This document shows, piece by piece, positions 39,801-54,800 of a stretch of DNA of 64,000 nt. How positions within the stretch are numbered: position 1 is the stretch's first letter; the number at the start of each line of letters is the position of its first letter. The stretch is taken from assembly GCA_964019695.1 (NCBI GenBank), contig OZ026526.1, positions 14,660,754 through 14,724,753 on the forward strand, written 5' to 3'. The translations under genes and the position numbers were made by a program. The stretch comes from Loripinus fragilis. Taxonomy: Eukaryota > Mollusca > Bivalvia > Lucinida > Lucinidae. The notes under the pieces are model-generated. The model saw only the letters and a program-made list of their open reading frames with translations, was not told the DNA's origin and did no database searches.

Positions 39801-42800
39801 GTTGACGTCACTATGACCCTAACTTCAAGTGGCGTCATTATCCATGGTCTACCTGACGGAGGTTTGTCATTTTTACTGCCAGACTGTCGAAAAAGTGTTT
39901 GCAGACGATAAATTGTCCATTCATTACGTCAAAAACTACTCGGCACGTCAGCAACACCTGTACCTGCTTCCAGAAGTTCAAACGCGTTATTTCTGTAATT
40001 TGTCGATAGCCTGGACGGCGACTTAAGCTTGCTAACACTAAATTTTCTCCGGATAATTGCTATTGGAACAACTCTCCTTCAATATCAAACAGCAAATAAG
40101 AAAATTACCCCGCCGGTTTGCCGTAGCACGTGCACATCGTGCATTTTGAAATTCGATTGATGCAGACTAATAGAGGCATTATTTATCACACAATAAACTG
40201 GTACGTGTAAAGTTACGATAATACAACTCATGTATACAATTTGACAATGATATATCCAGTAGTGTTGATTTTATGAGAAAGCATAAATACTGACTAAACT
40301 TTTTCTTCTGAGTATATTTACATTTTCAAAGCAATCCTTTAATGAATCTTTAGATGTGCGAAACCATTCATAGCCTCATGAATTACACAAAATTTGATTG
40401 ACAGTGGCCAAGCTCACTTGTCCGTGCAATATGCTTCGAACATCGAACTTATTCGCCAGATGTGATACTGGTGTTGTGATTGACAGTGAGCCACACCTGA
40501 GTCGCATGTGCAAAACAAGCCTCTTGTTTGCTCCATTGGCTGTCCGTGTTCAAGCTGGCTGTTCCGCTTTTCCATTTTACACTCTGACTAAACCGTTCAT
40601 ATGATTAAAATTTAAAAAATGTTTTACTTCCTAAATCAAAAATATTTTCTATATTTAATATGTAAATATAATCAATAAATTCAAATTTTGGAATGTTCAT
40701 GGAATCATGAATACTTCAGGTCTCTTGAAAAGTTAAGGTGAAGCTCTTCACTTATTTTGCAAGAGACCCGAAGTTTTCATGATTCCATGAACATTCTAGG
40801 GCTTCACGTTAACTTTGCAAGAGACCCAAAGTTTTCATGATTCCATGAACATTCCAAAAATCGAATTAATTTCTTAAATATACAGCAGATGTAATAAGTG
40901 GACAACCCTTTTCAGGAAGATATAAATGGTTTAAAATGTCATGGTGTGTGGCAAATCAATGAGTGGCTGCTAATTGAATTTAACAGCTCTGCTGACATAT
41001 TACTGAAAAACTGAATTCCTAGTACTAGTTATACCATGGGTTGTCCGCCTGTAAAAGAAGAGAATTCATGAGCTTTAGCAGGAGGATTATCTTAAGTACA
41101 GGTGCACAACCCATGGTATAACTATTTTATACCACCTACATCACAGCACGAGCTATTTCGTGCTAAAGTTGGTAAGGGTGGTATAAAACATAAAAACATT
41201 TGACTTTCCTTCCCAATAACAGTTTTAAAGGCAGCCATTCCCAAATGCATGAGTGAAAGTTCAAAAGTTTCAAAATCCTGAATTTTGGATAATCAAAAAT
41301 ATTTAAACTTACAGTAGACTAGTATGTCTACAAAATATTAACAATTTAAGGTTTAAAGAATCAATTATCTCTCAGATAATCAGAAAATAAATCAGAAGAA
41401 CTATTATACTCTGTAGTGAGTAATTTGAGGCATGTCAGCCTCAAAATCATGAATTCAGGAATAATCATGAAAACTTACACCCATGCAAATGAGATCATGC
41501 TTCGTATGTTGGTGAAAGACTTACTAGGACTATAGTTAAGAGTGTGTAACAAAAATTAAATTTCTTATTTCTCAACCAAAACATATGTTGTGGGTACTCA
41601 AAAGAACCGTTTCAATGAGACGGTTCTTTTGAGCACCCAAAACATATGTTAAAACTGATGGGTAAGAAAATATTTACATTTTTACGCTGAAAATTTTTGT
41701 TTATCTAAACCTGTGACTTACTTTCCCTTTCCCCACCAGTTTCCCACACAAGTTACAACACTGGGCCAGCCAGATGCCTGCACCATACCACCAACAACCT
41801 GAGAAATAAAAATTCGAATTTGAATAAATAAAATAGCTCATGACGTCACAGTCGACCTACCAAGAGAGGAACACCTGGAGTTCAGGTATGAGATCTGGCC
41901 CCAAAGTTATAAACTTTTTCATGCTTGACTCAACTGAGCACGAAATTTCAGCCTCTCTTAAAAACTAAAGTACTTATAAATAGAGAAGTTTATTGCTTTA
42001 AGCCTCTCAGATGTTGTAATTATCTTGCTAATAAATGTTAAAATGCCAACAATTGTTGGCATTTTAACATTTATGAGCAGGATAAATAATGCTCAGCTGA
42101 GTTGAGCATGAAAAAGTTTTATAACCTCAGGGCCAGATATGCCTGGAGCTAGCCAGAGGGGAAGTCCACTGATATAGACACCACTGCACCTGCATGTTAT
42201 TCTAAAACATGATGATGATGCTGCTGATGATGACGATGATGTTGATGATGGTGGTGGTGGTGGTGGTGGTGGTGGTGGTGGTGGTGGTGGTGGTGGTGGT
42301 GGTGGTGGTGGTGGTGGTGGTGGTGGTGGTGGTGGTGGTGGTGGTGGTGGTGGTGGTGGTGGTGATGGTGACGACGACGACGACGACGACGACAACGATG
42401 ATGACGATGATGATGATGATAATGATGATGCTGTTGCTGCTGATGATTGTTTACTCTTTATGGTGATTATGTTGTTGCTGTTTATTAAATGTTCCTTGTG
42501 TGTGTGTGGTTTTTGTGTTGTGTCTTATTTTGTGGTCCCAATCATCTTGCTCAGGAAGAGAAAGCTGGTTACTTTACTTCAATTGTGTTGTGGCTATCTG
42601 TGTTCTGTGTCTGTGCTCTGTGTCTATTCCTCACAGGACATGGATTGATATGCAGTCTGTGATTGTGGCATTTCCTGGTCAACAGGTCAACATTTATAGT
42701 AATGGCCAGTAATTTTCCTGCACTTTTCAAGGTCAATTTTATTTTCAAGGAGTTTGAAAGATAGACCCATATTTTCAAGTACTTTTCAATCCTGATTGAA

Positions 42801-45800
42801 ATCACGGTACTTGTCTTGATAAATACATATGAGCCGCAACATGAGATTTCCAACAATTGGGTATGTGCGACCAGCAAAGCCTCAGATCAGCCTGCGCATA
42901 TGTGCAGTCTGATCAGAGCCTTTGCTAGGGGCTTGAATATTCTTTGACTGTTAAGCTACTGGCCAAACAGCATTTTGAGTTTCTAAGCTTAACAGAGTAC
43001 AGGCTCATCTGAGTCTACACTTCCCAGCTCACAAGATTTTGGTACTTATGGCACATTTGAGCAGTGAAGGTGCAGACTTTCTAGAGCCTTTGCTGATAGA
43101 AAATCCAGCTAGAGGGGCTCAGGTAAAGATTTGGGTATTTAGCCCCACTTGATGGCTGTGGGAGCGCAGTGGCTCAGTCGTAGAGTGCTTGACTCGTGAC
43201 AGAGAGGCCATGGGTTCGAGCCTCACCGGCGTCAGTGTGTTGTGGTCCTTGAGCAAGACACATTTATCGTAGCTTAGTACTGGTTCAACCCATTAAGACC
43301 TGTCCCTGTTTAACTGAAAGATTGTTGATGGGACGTAAAGAATCAAAACAAACAAAACAAAATTGATGACTGTGCATGAATGTTTAAAGAATGACTTTCC
43401 AGAAATGATAAGTACCAAAATTTCATAAGGTGGTCCATTTTTATCTATAAAGTAAACAGCAAAAAATAAACAGCTGAGTCAGCAAAACTCAATTATAAAA
43501 GTCATTAACCTTGATCACAGTTTGTTTCATAGTTGTCTAGGTATTTGTGAAGAGTTTGGGCTTAAATGGGCAATCCTTATCTAAAATGAGAGATTACTGG
43601 GTCTTCTTGACCGATTAATAATTAGGTCACAGCACAAAAAATCTGTTTATGTCATATGTTAATATGCATGTGCAGTCTGATCAGCAATATAAAACTGGCC
43701 TTGTAGTGATATAAAAAAGGTGCAGACCAGCCTGTATATCCTTATATGCGCATGCAGTCCGATCGGCAATATTGACCTCGTCGCGATAAAGACTGATCTT
43801 GTTGCATGTGAACAACAAAAGTGTAGACCAGTCTGCACATTATCCTTACAGTCTGATCAGTGTCTTTGTTATTCTCTTTCTGGAAATAATGATTACTGAA
43901 CTTAATTGCTGCATGCAAAATATTAATATTCTAACTTATCTCTGCAATTGAGCAGGCTGATTTGAATCTTAATTTCCTTGTCACAGAGCCCGAAGACAGG
44001 TTTTCTCGCAAAAAGGCTAAAAAAACTCTGTCCTTAATAGCGGCAACTTTTGTCGTCTGCTGATAACCTTGGAAAACAATTTGGACCCAGATCAGGACCG
44101 ACAGAAAGTCGGTCCTGATCTGGATCCAAACCATTTGACAATCTGGTAGTGTTCCTGAAAGAATTTTTGAAAAAGTATATTTTATAAAAAGTCAGCAGAT
44201 GACATCAGCAGACAACAACAGAAGCATGAAAAACTAGAGCAGCAGTCAATGGTACACCATCTCAAATACCCGCTTTTTTACCTATAACCTTTACCTTGGG
44301 GTCAAGGTCACACAAAATGTAGCGCAGTACCTTCTACATAATGTGACCTATGCACCTGTGAAGTTTGAAGTTGCTATGTCCAATGGTTAAGGAGGAGATG
44401 CATTTACAAGAAAATACATTAGATGACCTTGACCTAGTGGTTAAGGTCACACAAAATGTTGTCCAGTATCCTGCAAATCATATGACCTATGCACCTGCAA
44501 AATTTGAAGCTGCTACATCCAACAGTTTAGGAGAAGGTGGATTTACAAGAAAGCACATTATATGACCTTGACCTTGGGGTCAAGGTCACACAAAATGTTG
44601 CCCAGTAGCATCCACATCATGTGACCTATGCACCTGCGAAGTTTGAAGTTGCCATGTCCAATGGTTCAGGAGAAGATGCATTTACAAGAAAATACATTAT
44701 TTGACCTTGACCCCAAGGTCAAGGTCACATGAAGTGTTGCCTAGTACCCTCTACATCACATGACCTATGCACAGGCAAAATTTGAAGTTGTTACTTCCAA
44801 AAGCTTATGAGGAGATGCGTTTACAAGAAAATACATTATTTGACCTTTGACCTTGACCTTGGGGTCAAGGTCACACAAAATGTCACCCAGTACCCTCGTC
44901 ATCATGTGACCTATGCACAGGCAAAATTTGAAGTTGCTACTTCCAAAAGTTTATGAGGAGATGCATTTACAAGAAAATACATTATTTGACCTTTGACCTT
45001 GACCTTGAGGTCAAGGTCACACGAAATGTCACCCAGTTCCCTCTACATCATGTGATCTATGCATCTACAAAGTTTGAAGTTGCTACGCCCAACAGTTTAG
45101 GAGAAGATACAATTACAAGAAACGTGACGGACGGACAGACGCACGGACGGACAGACGGACGACGGACCGACTTTGGTACGAAATTAATATACCCTATTTT
45201 TCTAACGAAAAAGCGGGTATAATTACCCAGCATGCAAAGAGTATACATACCACTTACCTGAACTAGAATATAAAACCAGAGGACGTGTACATTGAAAAAA
45301 TAACCAAAGCCAAATGCCGCTGTCAGAATGCCGCTGCTGAGCATCCCCAGAGACAGAAAGTGACGTAAGTTCATACGTTCTGCAATATGGCCGCTGCAAC
45401 ACAAGATAAATAACAAGTTAACCCTTAGGCCTTTTCATGCCAGTTTTGATGTTTGCTTGTTTTGATGGCATGCTTTACATCCCAGTCAGCAATTTTTCAG
45501 TCATGTTGGGATGATTTCTTGTCTTCCTGGGTTGAACCAGTACTAAGCAGCGCATACGTAATAGTTATACCATGGGTTGTCCGCCTGAGATAATCCCCGA
45601 GCTTTAGCTTGTTTTCAAATCCTGAGGAAAATTGCTATTTATACTGTGACTACAAGTGTATGTAAATGTATTGAGTTTGAGAATAAATATTGTTTAAACT
45701 AAAAACCTAATCAAGTCTCCATCATGCCCCAATGTAATATCCATGCAAATCCAATCTACCTACTAGTTCATGAGCAAGAAAGCGTCACTCAGACACCATT

Positions 45801-48800
45801 CGCACTAAAAACAATGTGTCCCCACTCCCCTTTAGTAGGAAAGACTGAGTATTTGGAAGGATGAACAAGTCAAAAGCAATATATGCCCCATCCAGTTTTA
45901 CAAAGTTTGGGGCATAAATATAGCGATGGTGCCTAAGCACATGATAAATGGACTGAGCAGCGCTAACAGCAGTGTGTTAAGACTTTTCATAATTTGTGAT
46001 TAACCCTTAAAGCACCAAGAAAAGCATCTGAAAATGTCGTCTGCTGAAGTTGTCTGCTGCAAATAATTGCCTAACATTACTGAGGAATTAAGCATTGAAG
46101 CAAAAAGCGTGGAACCAGAACAGACTCCGCCTATAGGAGCAGACCAATCTGGGTCCACACTTTTTGCCATAGAGGCTTCTTAAACATTTCAGCAGACGAG
46201 AAAAGCAGGCAATTTTTGTTGGGATTGGCGCATTAAGGGTTGACACCAACCTAATAAGCTTAAGAATAGGTCAAGTCGACTGTCCACATTTTCAACCTGA
46301 TTAGGCTTGTAACCTCATCAGATTGTAAACTGGGCTGGACAGACATATAGATTAAGCCAGATTTTTTTATTAGTTGATTTACAAACCCTCCTACTGTAAT
46401 TTTCCCGTAAGTAGGAAAAAATAAAATCTAATTTCTAAAAAATCTTTTTATTTTATCCGCAGACTCTTAATATTATTTGTGTGTTGAAAAAAAAAAATTG
46501 AGGTTCTGTCTGTGTATTTTTGAGAGTGACACTGTTAAAACGAACTTTACTAGTTTAATTGTTTGTTCTGGAGATATTAAAAAATAAAAGCTCTGAAAAT
46601 GAAAAAAAAGCTCTGAAAATGACCAGTCAACTTGTCATTTTCAGATTTTTTTGATTTTTTCCCGTCCGCCCGACCCTTTATCTGAAAAAAAAAAAATCCT
46701 GTAAATCCACTATAAAAAAATGATGGCCTTAACCCTTTTCATTCTGGATACTGTACCAGCAAACAAGTACAGTTAAAACTTGATCATTTGAATGCCTATT
46801 TTCTCGAAATACTTGCTTATTTGAAATAAATTTTGGACACACTGGATTCAGATTTTGATGCGTGAAGAAGCGTCTCTCTGAGACGTTTCTTTTACGCACC
46901 AAAAACGTATGTTTAATAGGAAAACAATATAATAATCATTTTTGTGGGCTATATATTTTCATGTCTACCTCTCTACAATTCAAACTTTCAATTCTTCAAA
47001 ATAAAACCTGTAGTCCCTAGGACTTGGAATTTACGAGATTTGACTGCACTTTGGCAAACACACAATGAGGACCCAGAAGAAATGCTGCCAAATGCTGCAT
47101 TTCATCAGGGTCTACACTATTTGCTAAGACAATAAGGATCTTCAGAGAAAGAAATACAATTTATTTGAACACTATAACCTGTGACCCCTAAGTATATACA
47201 ATGGATCATTCCAAAGTTTATTGTATCAAACAAGAAGGATGAATCTATTAGTACAAAAGGGACCTGGGTTAAGGTGTCTGAATGTTATGGGTAAATAAGA
47301 TAACTTGAATTGAACTGCACAGTTTTGCATCCCAATTATTTTCACTGATAACCCAGAAAAGGTGAACCTTCTCACCTTTACAGCTGATAAGTTTAGCAAC
47401 ATATGAATTTGCTGTGGGGTTTCTCCGCTAAAATATGGTATGAGACAGGACTAATAGTGTTTGATCATGATGATGAAATAATCCATTGATGCTTTTCTTT
47501 TTGCAGTCAGAGCCCTAGATAAGAAAGATTTCAAATTCATAGAGGATCCATAGATCCAGATAAGGAAAATTTATGAGCGTAAAATTGTAATTATTTTCTT
47601 TCCCATCAATTAAAACATTTGTTATGGGTGCTCAAAAGAACCGTCTCATTGAGATGGTTCTTTTGAGTACCCACAACATATGTCTTGGATGAGAAATAAA
47701 GAAAATAGTTTTCCAATATGCCCTCTTATCTGGAGGCCTAGGATCTACAATGTACCTTATTAAAGGAGTTGTGAAAAAAATTCAAGCATTTTATTGCTTT
47801 TTTGTCAATGAGTTTAATAAGTTCAATAATTTAGAGGCACAAAATGTAATACCAGATTGTATTAATCATATGGCATTAATTACTTAGAAAATGGAGATTT
47901 TGGTGTGAAAACATAAAATTTTGTCATTTAGTAGTTTATTGTTTTAATACATATATCACTTCCAGACCTATTGTCGTGTGTGCAGGGGATTTTCCCATCT
48001 CTAGGGTCCAAATTTCTGAGGATATATTTTGCTACCCTTGTTATGTTCATTGTCGTAAATTTCTCCCAATTTGGATGTTAAGTTGATCATTTTTCCCAAT
48101 ATTGGCCAGGGGCCTTTTCCAAAAATTGCTGGAAAAAGCCTTGGTGTGTTTTATTTGTTTGAAAGGACAATCTTCATCTAATGTACACACATAGCTGAGA
48201 AAATGAATGGAGAATGTACTAGCCGGTGGAATTTTACCAGTAGTCAAAACAAACACTACCGTTATTTCAAAATAGAACATGATTATGCCATTTTGATTTG
48301 CAAACAATAAAGGTCATTCTTTTACAATTCTTGTCACGTAAGACAGTAGACTACCTTTTCAATGGAGATAAAACCTCTTTGGAGATGATGTAAGCCAAAA
48401 TCAAAACAAAAATGCAAAAGTGCCTTTCACATACCAAGCTCACATTACCTTTTTTAAAACTAATACAATCTTCCATCCAGTTTGGTACAGTAGAAAATTG
48501 AAATTCCATTATAAAGGACGGGTCACAGTTTTGATGGGTGAATGTATGCAAAGGGCAGTGACACATGTCTTGTAGGTGTAAAAGTCCATTCAGAGCTCAA
48601 ATTTTAAGTACAATTTTAGTATGTACACTCCATTTGAGCTAATGCGAATCGATAGATCACTTGTGTATTAATCCAATCCAGCCTAAGCACATGCATGAAA
48701 TGTACATTTCATATATGGAGTTCTCAAACAAATTCTGAGAATGGACAGTGTATTTTGCTTGTTTTGTTGTTTATTGCGGGATTTTTTAAACAGTCTTGTT

Positions 48801-51800
48801 TTCTCCATTCCCATTGTAATTCTGTTGAATTTTGACCACTCCTAGTACAATACATATGAGCCGTGACACGTGATTTCCAACAATGTGGCATTTTGACAAG
48901 CGTAGGCTCAGACGAGTCTGTGCAGCTTCCTTTTAGGCTTAAGAAACCTCAAATGGTGTTCAGTCAGTAGCTTAACACTAAAAGGATATTCAAGCGACAA
49001 GCAATGGCTCTAATCAGACTGCGCGCACAAGCTGATCTGAGGCTTTGCTGGTCGCACATGCCACATTGTTGGAAATCTCATGCACTGCCTCATATATCTT
49101 TATCACACACTTGACAAAAGAACTAAGAACCAAGGCATATAAATACAATTTTTCTGGTTATTTCAACAAAAACCTTGCACAACTTATATTTATAATGATA
49201 ACATTTGATTAAGCCATTTACAGTTCTGTGCTATTTAGGCAGTCATGAAAGACCAAATCGAAACTTAGCAAATTTATTAACCCGGTACCTAGGAGAAACT
49301 TATGATATTTTGCAGTCGGGAGTCTGCGTATCCCATTAAGTCTCATCAAAGCCTTTAGAAGTAGACAGAGGCTGGGACAAGACATCTGACCCTGGGGTTA
49401 TAAAACTTTTTTCATGCTCAACTCAGCTGAGCACGAAATTTATACTGCTCATAAATGTTAAAATATCAACAATTGTTGACATTTTAACACTTATTAGCAT
49501 AATAAATACAACATCTGAGCGACTTAAAGCAAGAAACTTCTTTATTTGTCTGTAGTTTAGTTTCTATGAGCAGTTGAAATTCCATGCTCAGTTGAGTTGA
49601 GCATGACAATAATTTTATAACCTCGGGCCTGTTCAAACTTGATAGCATATTTAATGGACTTTACCCAATATGCAGTAACTTTCATTGTATCATGCATTTG
49701 TCGCCTTTCCTTTGACCCATGCTATTCATTAATTTCGACAAATCCGGTCAAAGGTGGAGCTTATAATTGACTTGAATATCTGATGTATAAATTAAAAGAT
49801 GATTGTTTTATTGGTCATGATACACGTATTTTAATGTACAAATACTTGTGTATATACAAATATTCCCTCTTGTAGCGAGAAAGTCTCGCCTACAAAAGCG
49901 AATATTTGTATATACACTCGTAAATTGTACAATAAAGCTAACTTTTCTAATGGAACAGCCAAAGGCCCATTTGATTCAGGTAAGGTATATACCCAGATAA
50001 ACTAACTTCTTGAGAGTAAAGTTGTGATTATTTTTATATCCATCAGTTCAAGTATAGTTGTCATATTTTGTAGGTAAAGGTTTAAGTTTGTTGAGTATTT
50101 CTTACCTGAGAAACATTCCCACTGCATATGCAAACAGGTATGCCAAGTCGAGACTTCCGAGTAAGGAATCATGATCCTTGCGATCTGGAAAGATAAAAAT
50201 AGAATATCTCTTTTAAAAGCAGTCAGGTGTGTTCCTGAGGCATATCTTAGAGTACGCACTCTTGGAGGGGCCTGTGGGTACTCCCCTCTGTATGGGGTCA
50301 GGGATGATTTGGCCCTGTGGCAGAAAATGGTTTTAGGGCATTGCAAAGGGCTAAAATGAGTCCTCCAGACACGCTACTAAACACTATTAGTTGCATTTTT
50401 CTTCAAAAATCAAATATAAATACTAAAAAACCTGTCTTAAGTGGCTCGATTACTACTTAATGCAGGTCGAAAGTATTGCAGAATGCTCAAAGGGGAGCAT
50501 TCTGCAATACTTTTGACCTTCATTAAGCTACCATTTGTCACTAAGATCATTTTTTGTCTATTTTTCAGTGGCCGGTATAAGACAGGACTTGCTGTAACTG
50601 AAAACCCTATGCTTGCAGGGTCAAGTTGTAGGCACATGTACATGTAGGTACACCCCTGGCAGTATGGCCCTCAAAAGGTAACATAAATATAGTTTATGGA
50701 CTAAAATGAGCTGCTTGCTTGAGACAGGTGCTTAATAAATACAGGTAAACCGTTATCCCGCAAATACGTTTCAGTCCTGAAAATGTTGTCTGCTTTTATG
50801 TCTGTTGCATAATTTCAAGTGCACTTCAGACTAGACTTTATCATGGAAGCAAACACTTTAAACCCTGAAAGGAGAAGTCTGATCTGGGTCCATATTGTTT
50901 GCAATATAGGCCACCTAAGAACATAAACAGATGAGAGAGCAGATGAAAAAAGTGACTGGGGGGGGGGGGATTAAATTTGACTACCAAAAATCATTCCTTA
51001 TGTGACAATAGCTTGCTATAGCTAGATAGTAAAGCTGTAATTTCCTATTTTGGGAAATTATTAACTGTATATTTGGGGTCTGTGTTATAATTGAATCATG
51101 TTACAAATGTATAAATGGACAATATAAAGAAATTATAGGAAAATGACCATTTAATATGACCATTTAATGGTCATTTTCTTATTAAGAAAATTGGGAGCTA
51201 CAACATGATCATGTTACCATAAAACATGTCTAAAGCGGCAAATAAAAAATGATAAAACAAAGATCTAAATGACCAATGGTAGCTTAATGCAGGTCTAAAG
51301 TATTGCAGAATTTTTACCTGCATTAAGCTATAATTGGTCTTAAAAAACAATTTTTGGTCTTTTTGAGAGTGGCCATTTCGACAGGTTTGACTGTAGATCC
51401 AAATCCTTGCTATAATTAAGTGTATTCAGGCATTTAGGTAAGAGTGCGTACAAATACATTTTTTTTATTTCTCAACCAAAACATATGTTATGGGTACTCA
51501 AAAGAACTGTCTCGATGAGACGGTTCTTTTGAGCACCCAAAACATATGTTTAACTTGATGGGTAAGAAAATATTTACAATTTTACGAATCATAAAAATTG
51601 TCCTAAGGTGTTATAAATGGGACTATACCTTACACTTACTTACCAAAAGGAGCCCAATCACAGGCTGTGCTGTTAGTAGGATATTTCTTGTCTACGGCTG
51701 TACAATTTTTATGAAATAAAGCATTCTGAAATAAGAACAATGAGAGTGAACATTAATAGGAATTAATTTTAAATACAGCAAAGACTTTGCAAACTGGGTA

Positions 51801-54800
51801 ATTTTGCATGCTTTTTTGACATCTGCTGATTTTTTTCAAATTAAACTTCTTTGAAAAATTCTTTCAGGAATACCATCATAGTGTCAAACAGTTAAGATCC
51901 AGATCAGGCTCGACATTTCAAACTGGGTCCAAACTGTTTGCAAATGTGACGCTAGTAGACAAAGAGCCAACAGAATCCATCAATTTTTGTCAGAATCCCT
52001 CTACTGTTACAACATACAGGGATCAAACTAGGGAGCGACTAGGGCAAAATAGTCGCCCTAGGGGCCAAAATTTCGCCCTAAATGGGACCCAGGGAGAAGT
52101 GGGAGTCTCCCTAAAAAAAAAAAAAAAAAAAATCCTTTTTTTTTTTTTTTTAGGAGACTCATTTTCATTCTGTCACCACACAAATGCAAGCTGTGGTGAC
52201 ATTATCAGACAATCTACTACCACTGCATCGTGTTTCTCCTTCCATTAAATGGCAATAGTATGTGTAATGGCTAATTTGCTTCTAAATTGACAGAAAATGC
52301 CGTAATTTTGCACTATAACTTCTCCCTATCTGACTGTCACTTCTCCCTAATTTTCCGGCAGGGAGAAGTCACTTCTCCCTAAAATTCTGGGCCAGCTTGG
52401 TCCCTGAACATATATCATGATTTATGAGCACTAACTCTTTTCCTTGCTTGGAGGTTTTTGTCGTCTGCATTCTGATAACCATTGCAAACCAATTGGACCC
52501 AGAACAGATGGACATTCTCTCTGATCTGGATCCAAATCGTTTGAAATTTAAAGATTTTTTTTGAAAAGTTACATTTAATTTTGAAAAAAGTCAGCAGCCT
52601 ACAATACAAGCATGAAAATAACCCAGCTTGTAAAGAGTTAAATTTAGATATCTGTCCAAATTGCAGACTTACAATTGCAGCAGACAACACATTTTTGTCA
52701 TGTTTTTATTTTCAGCACAAATTAGGTACACGTAGATGCCTATATTAAACACACCACAGCAGTTGACCAGAGCTTTATCAAGGAAAAGGACCCTGGACAA
52801 AATTGGGAAATAATTATTGACTTAATGTCAAAATTGGGAAAAATTATAGACATAAAACATAATTGTGGGAGCAAAACTTATCCTAAAAATCAAGTTATGT
52901 TGGATTGTATTATGCAAAGCACAAGTCTGATATGGGTCATTGATTCTCATAAGTTGTAGTGATCGTTATTATATTTTTTTTACTTTCTTTATTGGGAAAA
53001 GGGAAAAAGGTGGCTTTTTCCATTGGGAAGGGGTTGAATTCGGCCCCACAGGGATGGCAAATAAAGCCCTGTCAACTCAAATGAGACTTGTTTCCAATTC
53101 ACATCTGTGTAACTCTAGGAGTGTTAGCAGTTTCCGACATTTTTAAGCTTGATTGTTGCTTTATTTTCATTCTATATTAAATCTGATGGAATCTTGCATT
53201 TACATGTAGTTTGATAAAATAAAGCCTCAATGGTCCTTTATGTATATGATGACTTAAGGTTATCAGTACTTTTGAGAAACACTACTGTTGTGCCAACCAA
53301 GAGTGACAGTAATGTAATACTTTGTATACAATTGCTATGTTAAACACTGATGGGTACACTTCACTTGAGCTATCACGAATTGATAGATCACTTGTGTATT
53401 AATTCTATCCTCCAGATAGGATTAATACACAAGTGATTTATCAATTCTAAGTCCCTGATAACTTTGTAAACAAAGCATGGCATCACTATCACTCTCAACT
53501 GGCAGGACAGTAGATGTAACCTTTAACTTCATGCCATCAAGCCGAGAAGACTGGGTAAATAGTGAAGTTGTCTGGTAACGCATGGTCTTATCATTTTCAC
53601 ATGTGTTTTCCTATGTCATTTGAGATTTCCTAATACCTCAAATATATGTCATAACATGTAAACAAAACCCAGTTTCAAGATTATTGCAGTGTCATACATT
53701 ATGTTACATTGACCTCAGTGGCACCTCACACTAATAGCAAACACAGGGGTTTGCTAAGATGTAGGTGCAAATGTAATGTTTATTTTCTACTTCAAAAAAT
53801 GTAGAGATCAGATTTTTCAAATAACGTTGTCTTTCTGTCCCTGAATTAAAAATCTATCGTGAGTGTGAGGCTGGGATAGAAAAATCCAGGGATACAGACT
53901 AAACTTTTTTTCTCCAAGAGCAAGTTGGGCCCCTAAAACAGTATGATTGGGGGCGCAGCCCAAAAGTAAGTAGCCCAGGATTCAGGGGAAAATTAAATAG
54001 AGGATCTTACATGAGTGCTCATGTTTTATTGAATTTATTAAACGAGTTGGGGAAAAGTGATAAAATGTGAGGCTTGCCGAGCATTTTATGGCTTTTCCGC
54101 AACAAGTTTAATAAATTCAATAATACAAGAGCACAAATGTTAGATTCTATTTATCATATGACATTAAGACTTTGAAATCTCATTTCTTCCGTAAAAATGT
54201 TATAGTTTTGTCATTATGTATGTGATGCTGTTATGGACGTCATAACGTTTCCAAAATCTATAAACCACTAGTGGTTTATTGATTTTATTGCATGGTGTTA
54301 TTTCACTCCCCAATGCGAAGTCATATGATAAAAACTCATTGCAACACCATTGCCAGCTAGGCATTGGCTTTACTCATTATTGAGGTCAGAGACCCTCAAA
54401 ATCTGTTATTTTAATAGCATATATTAACAGTTGTTAGAATCAGATGAAACAAGATTTAAAAACTTCCAACAGCCAGTGTCAGATTTGACAAAAATTCTAC
54501 AGGGGCAAGCTGCGCGCCTGAACATTTATTTTTAGGGGCCCAGCCCAAAAATTAGGGGCACTGGGAGACTGGGCCCCTGTTAGTCTGTTTACCTGAAAAT
54601 CCATTCTGGCATTACACAGCTTGACCAACAATGATCCTAAGGGACAGATTTTTCTATCCACTCCTCACATAAATGATGTATTCTTTTTTCTTACCCACCA
54701 TTCAATTCAGCATTTTTTAAAATAAACTTAGGACTAGAAGTTCCTGAATATACTGAGATGCAACATTACATGAATGATGATGTCACTTTGACATACCAAT

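Noticed and set aside
42093..42466. Open frames of ~85-100 codons coding poly-Pro/Ser or poly-Val.
   Set aside because: Direct translations of the GGT/GAT/GAC microsatellite in two frames; no start context or relatives.
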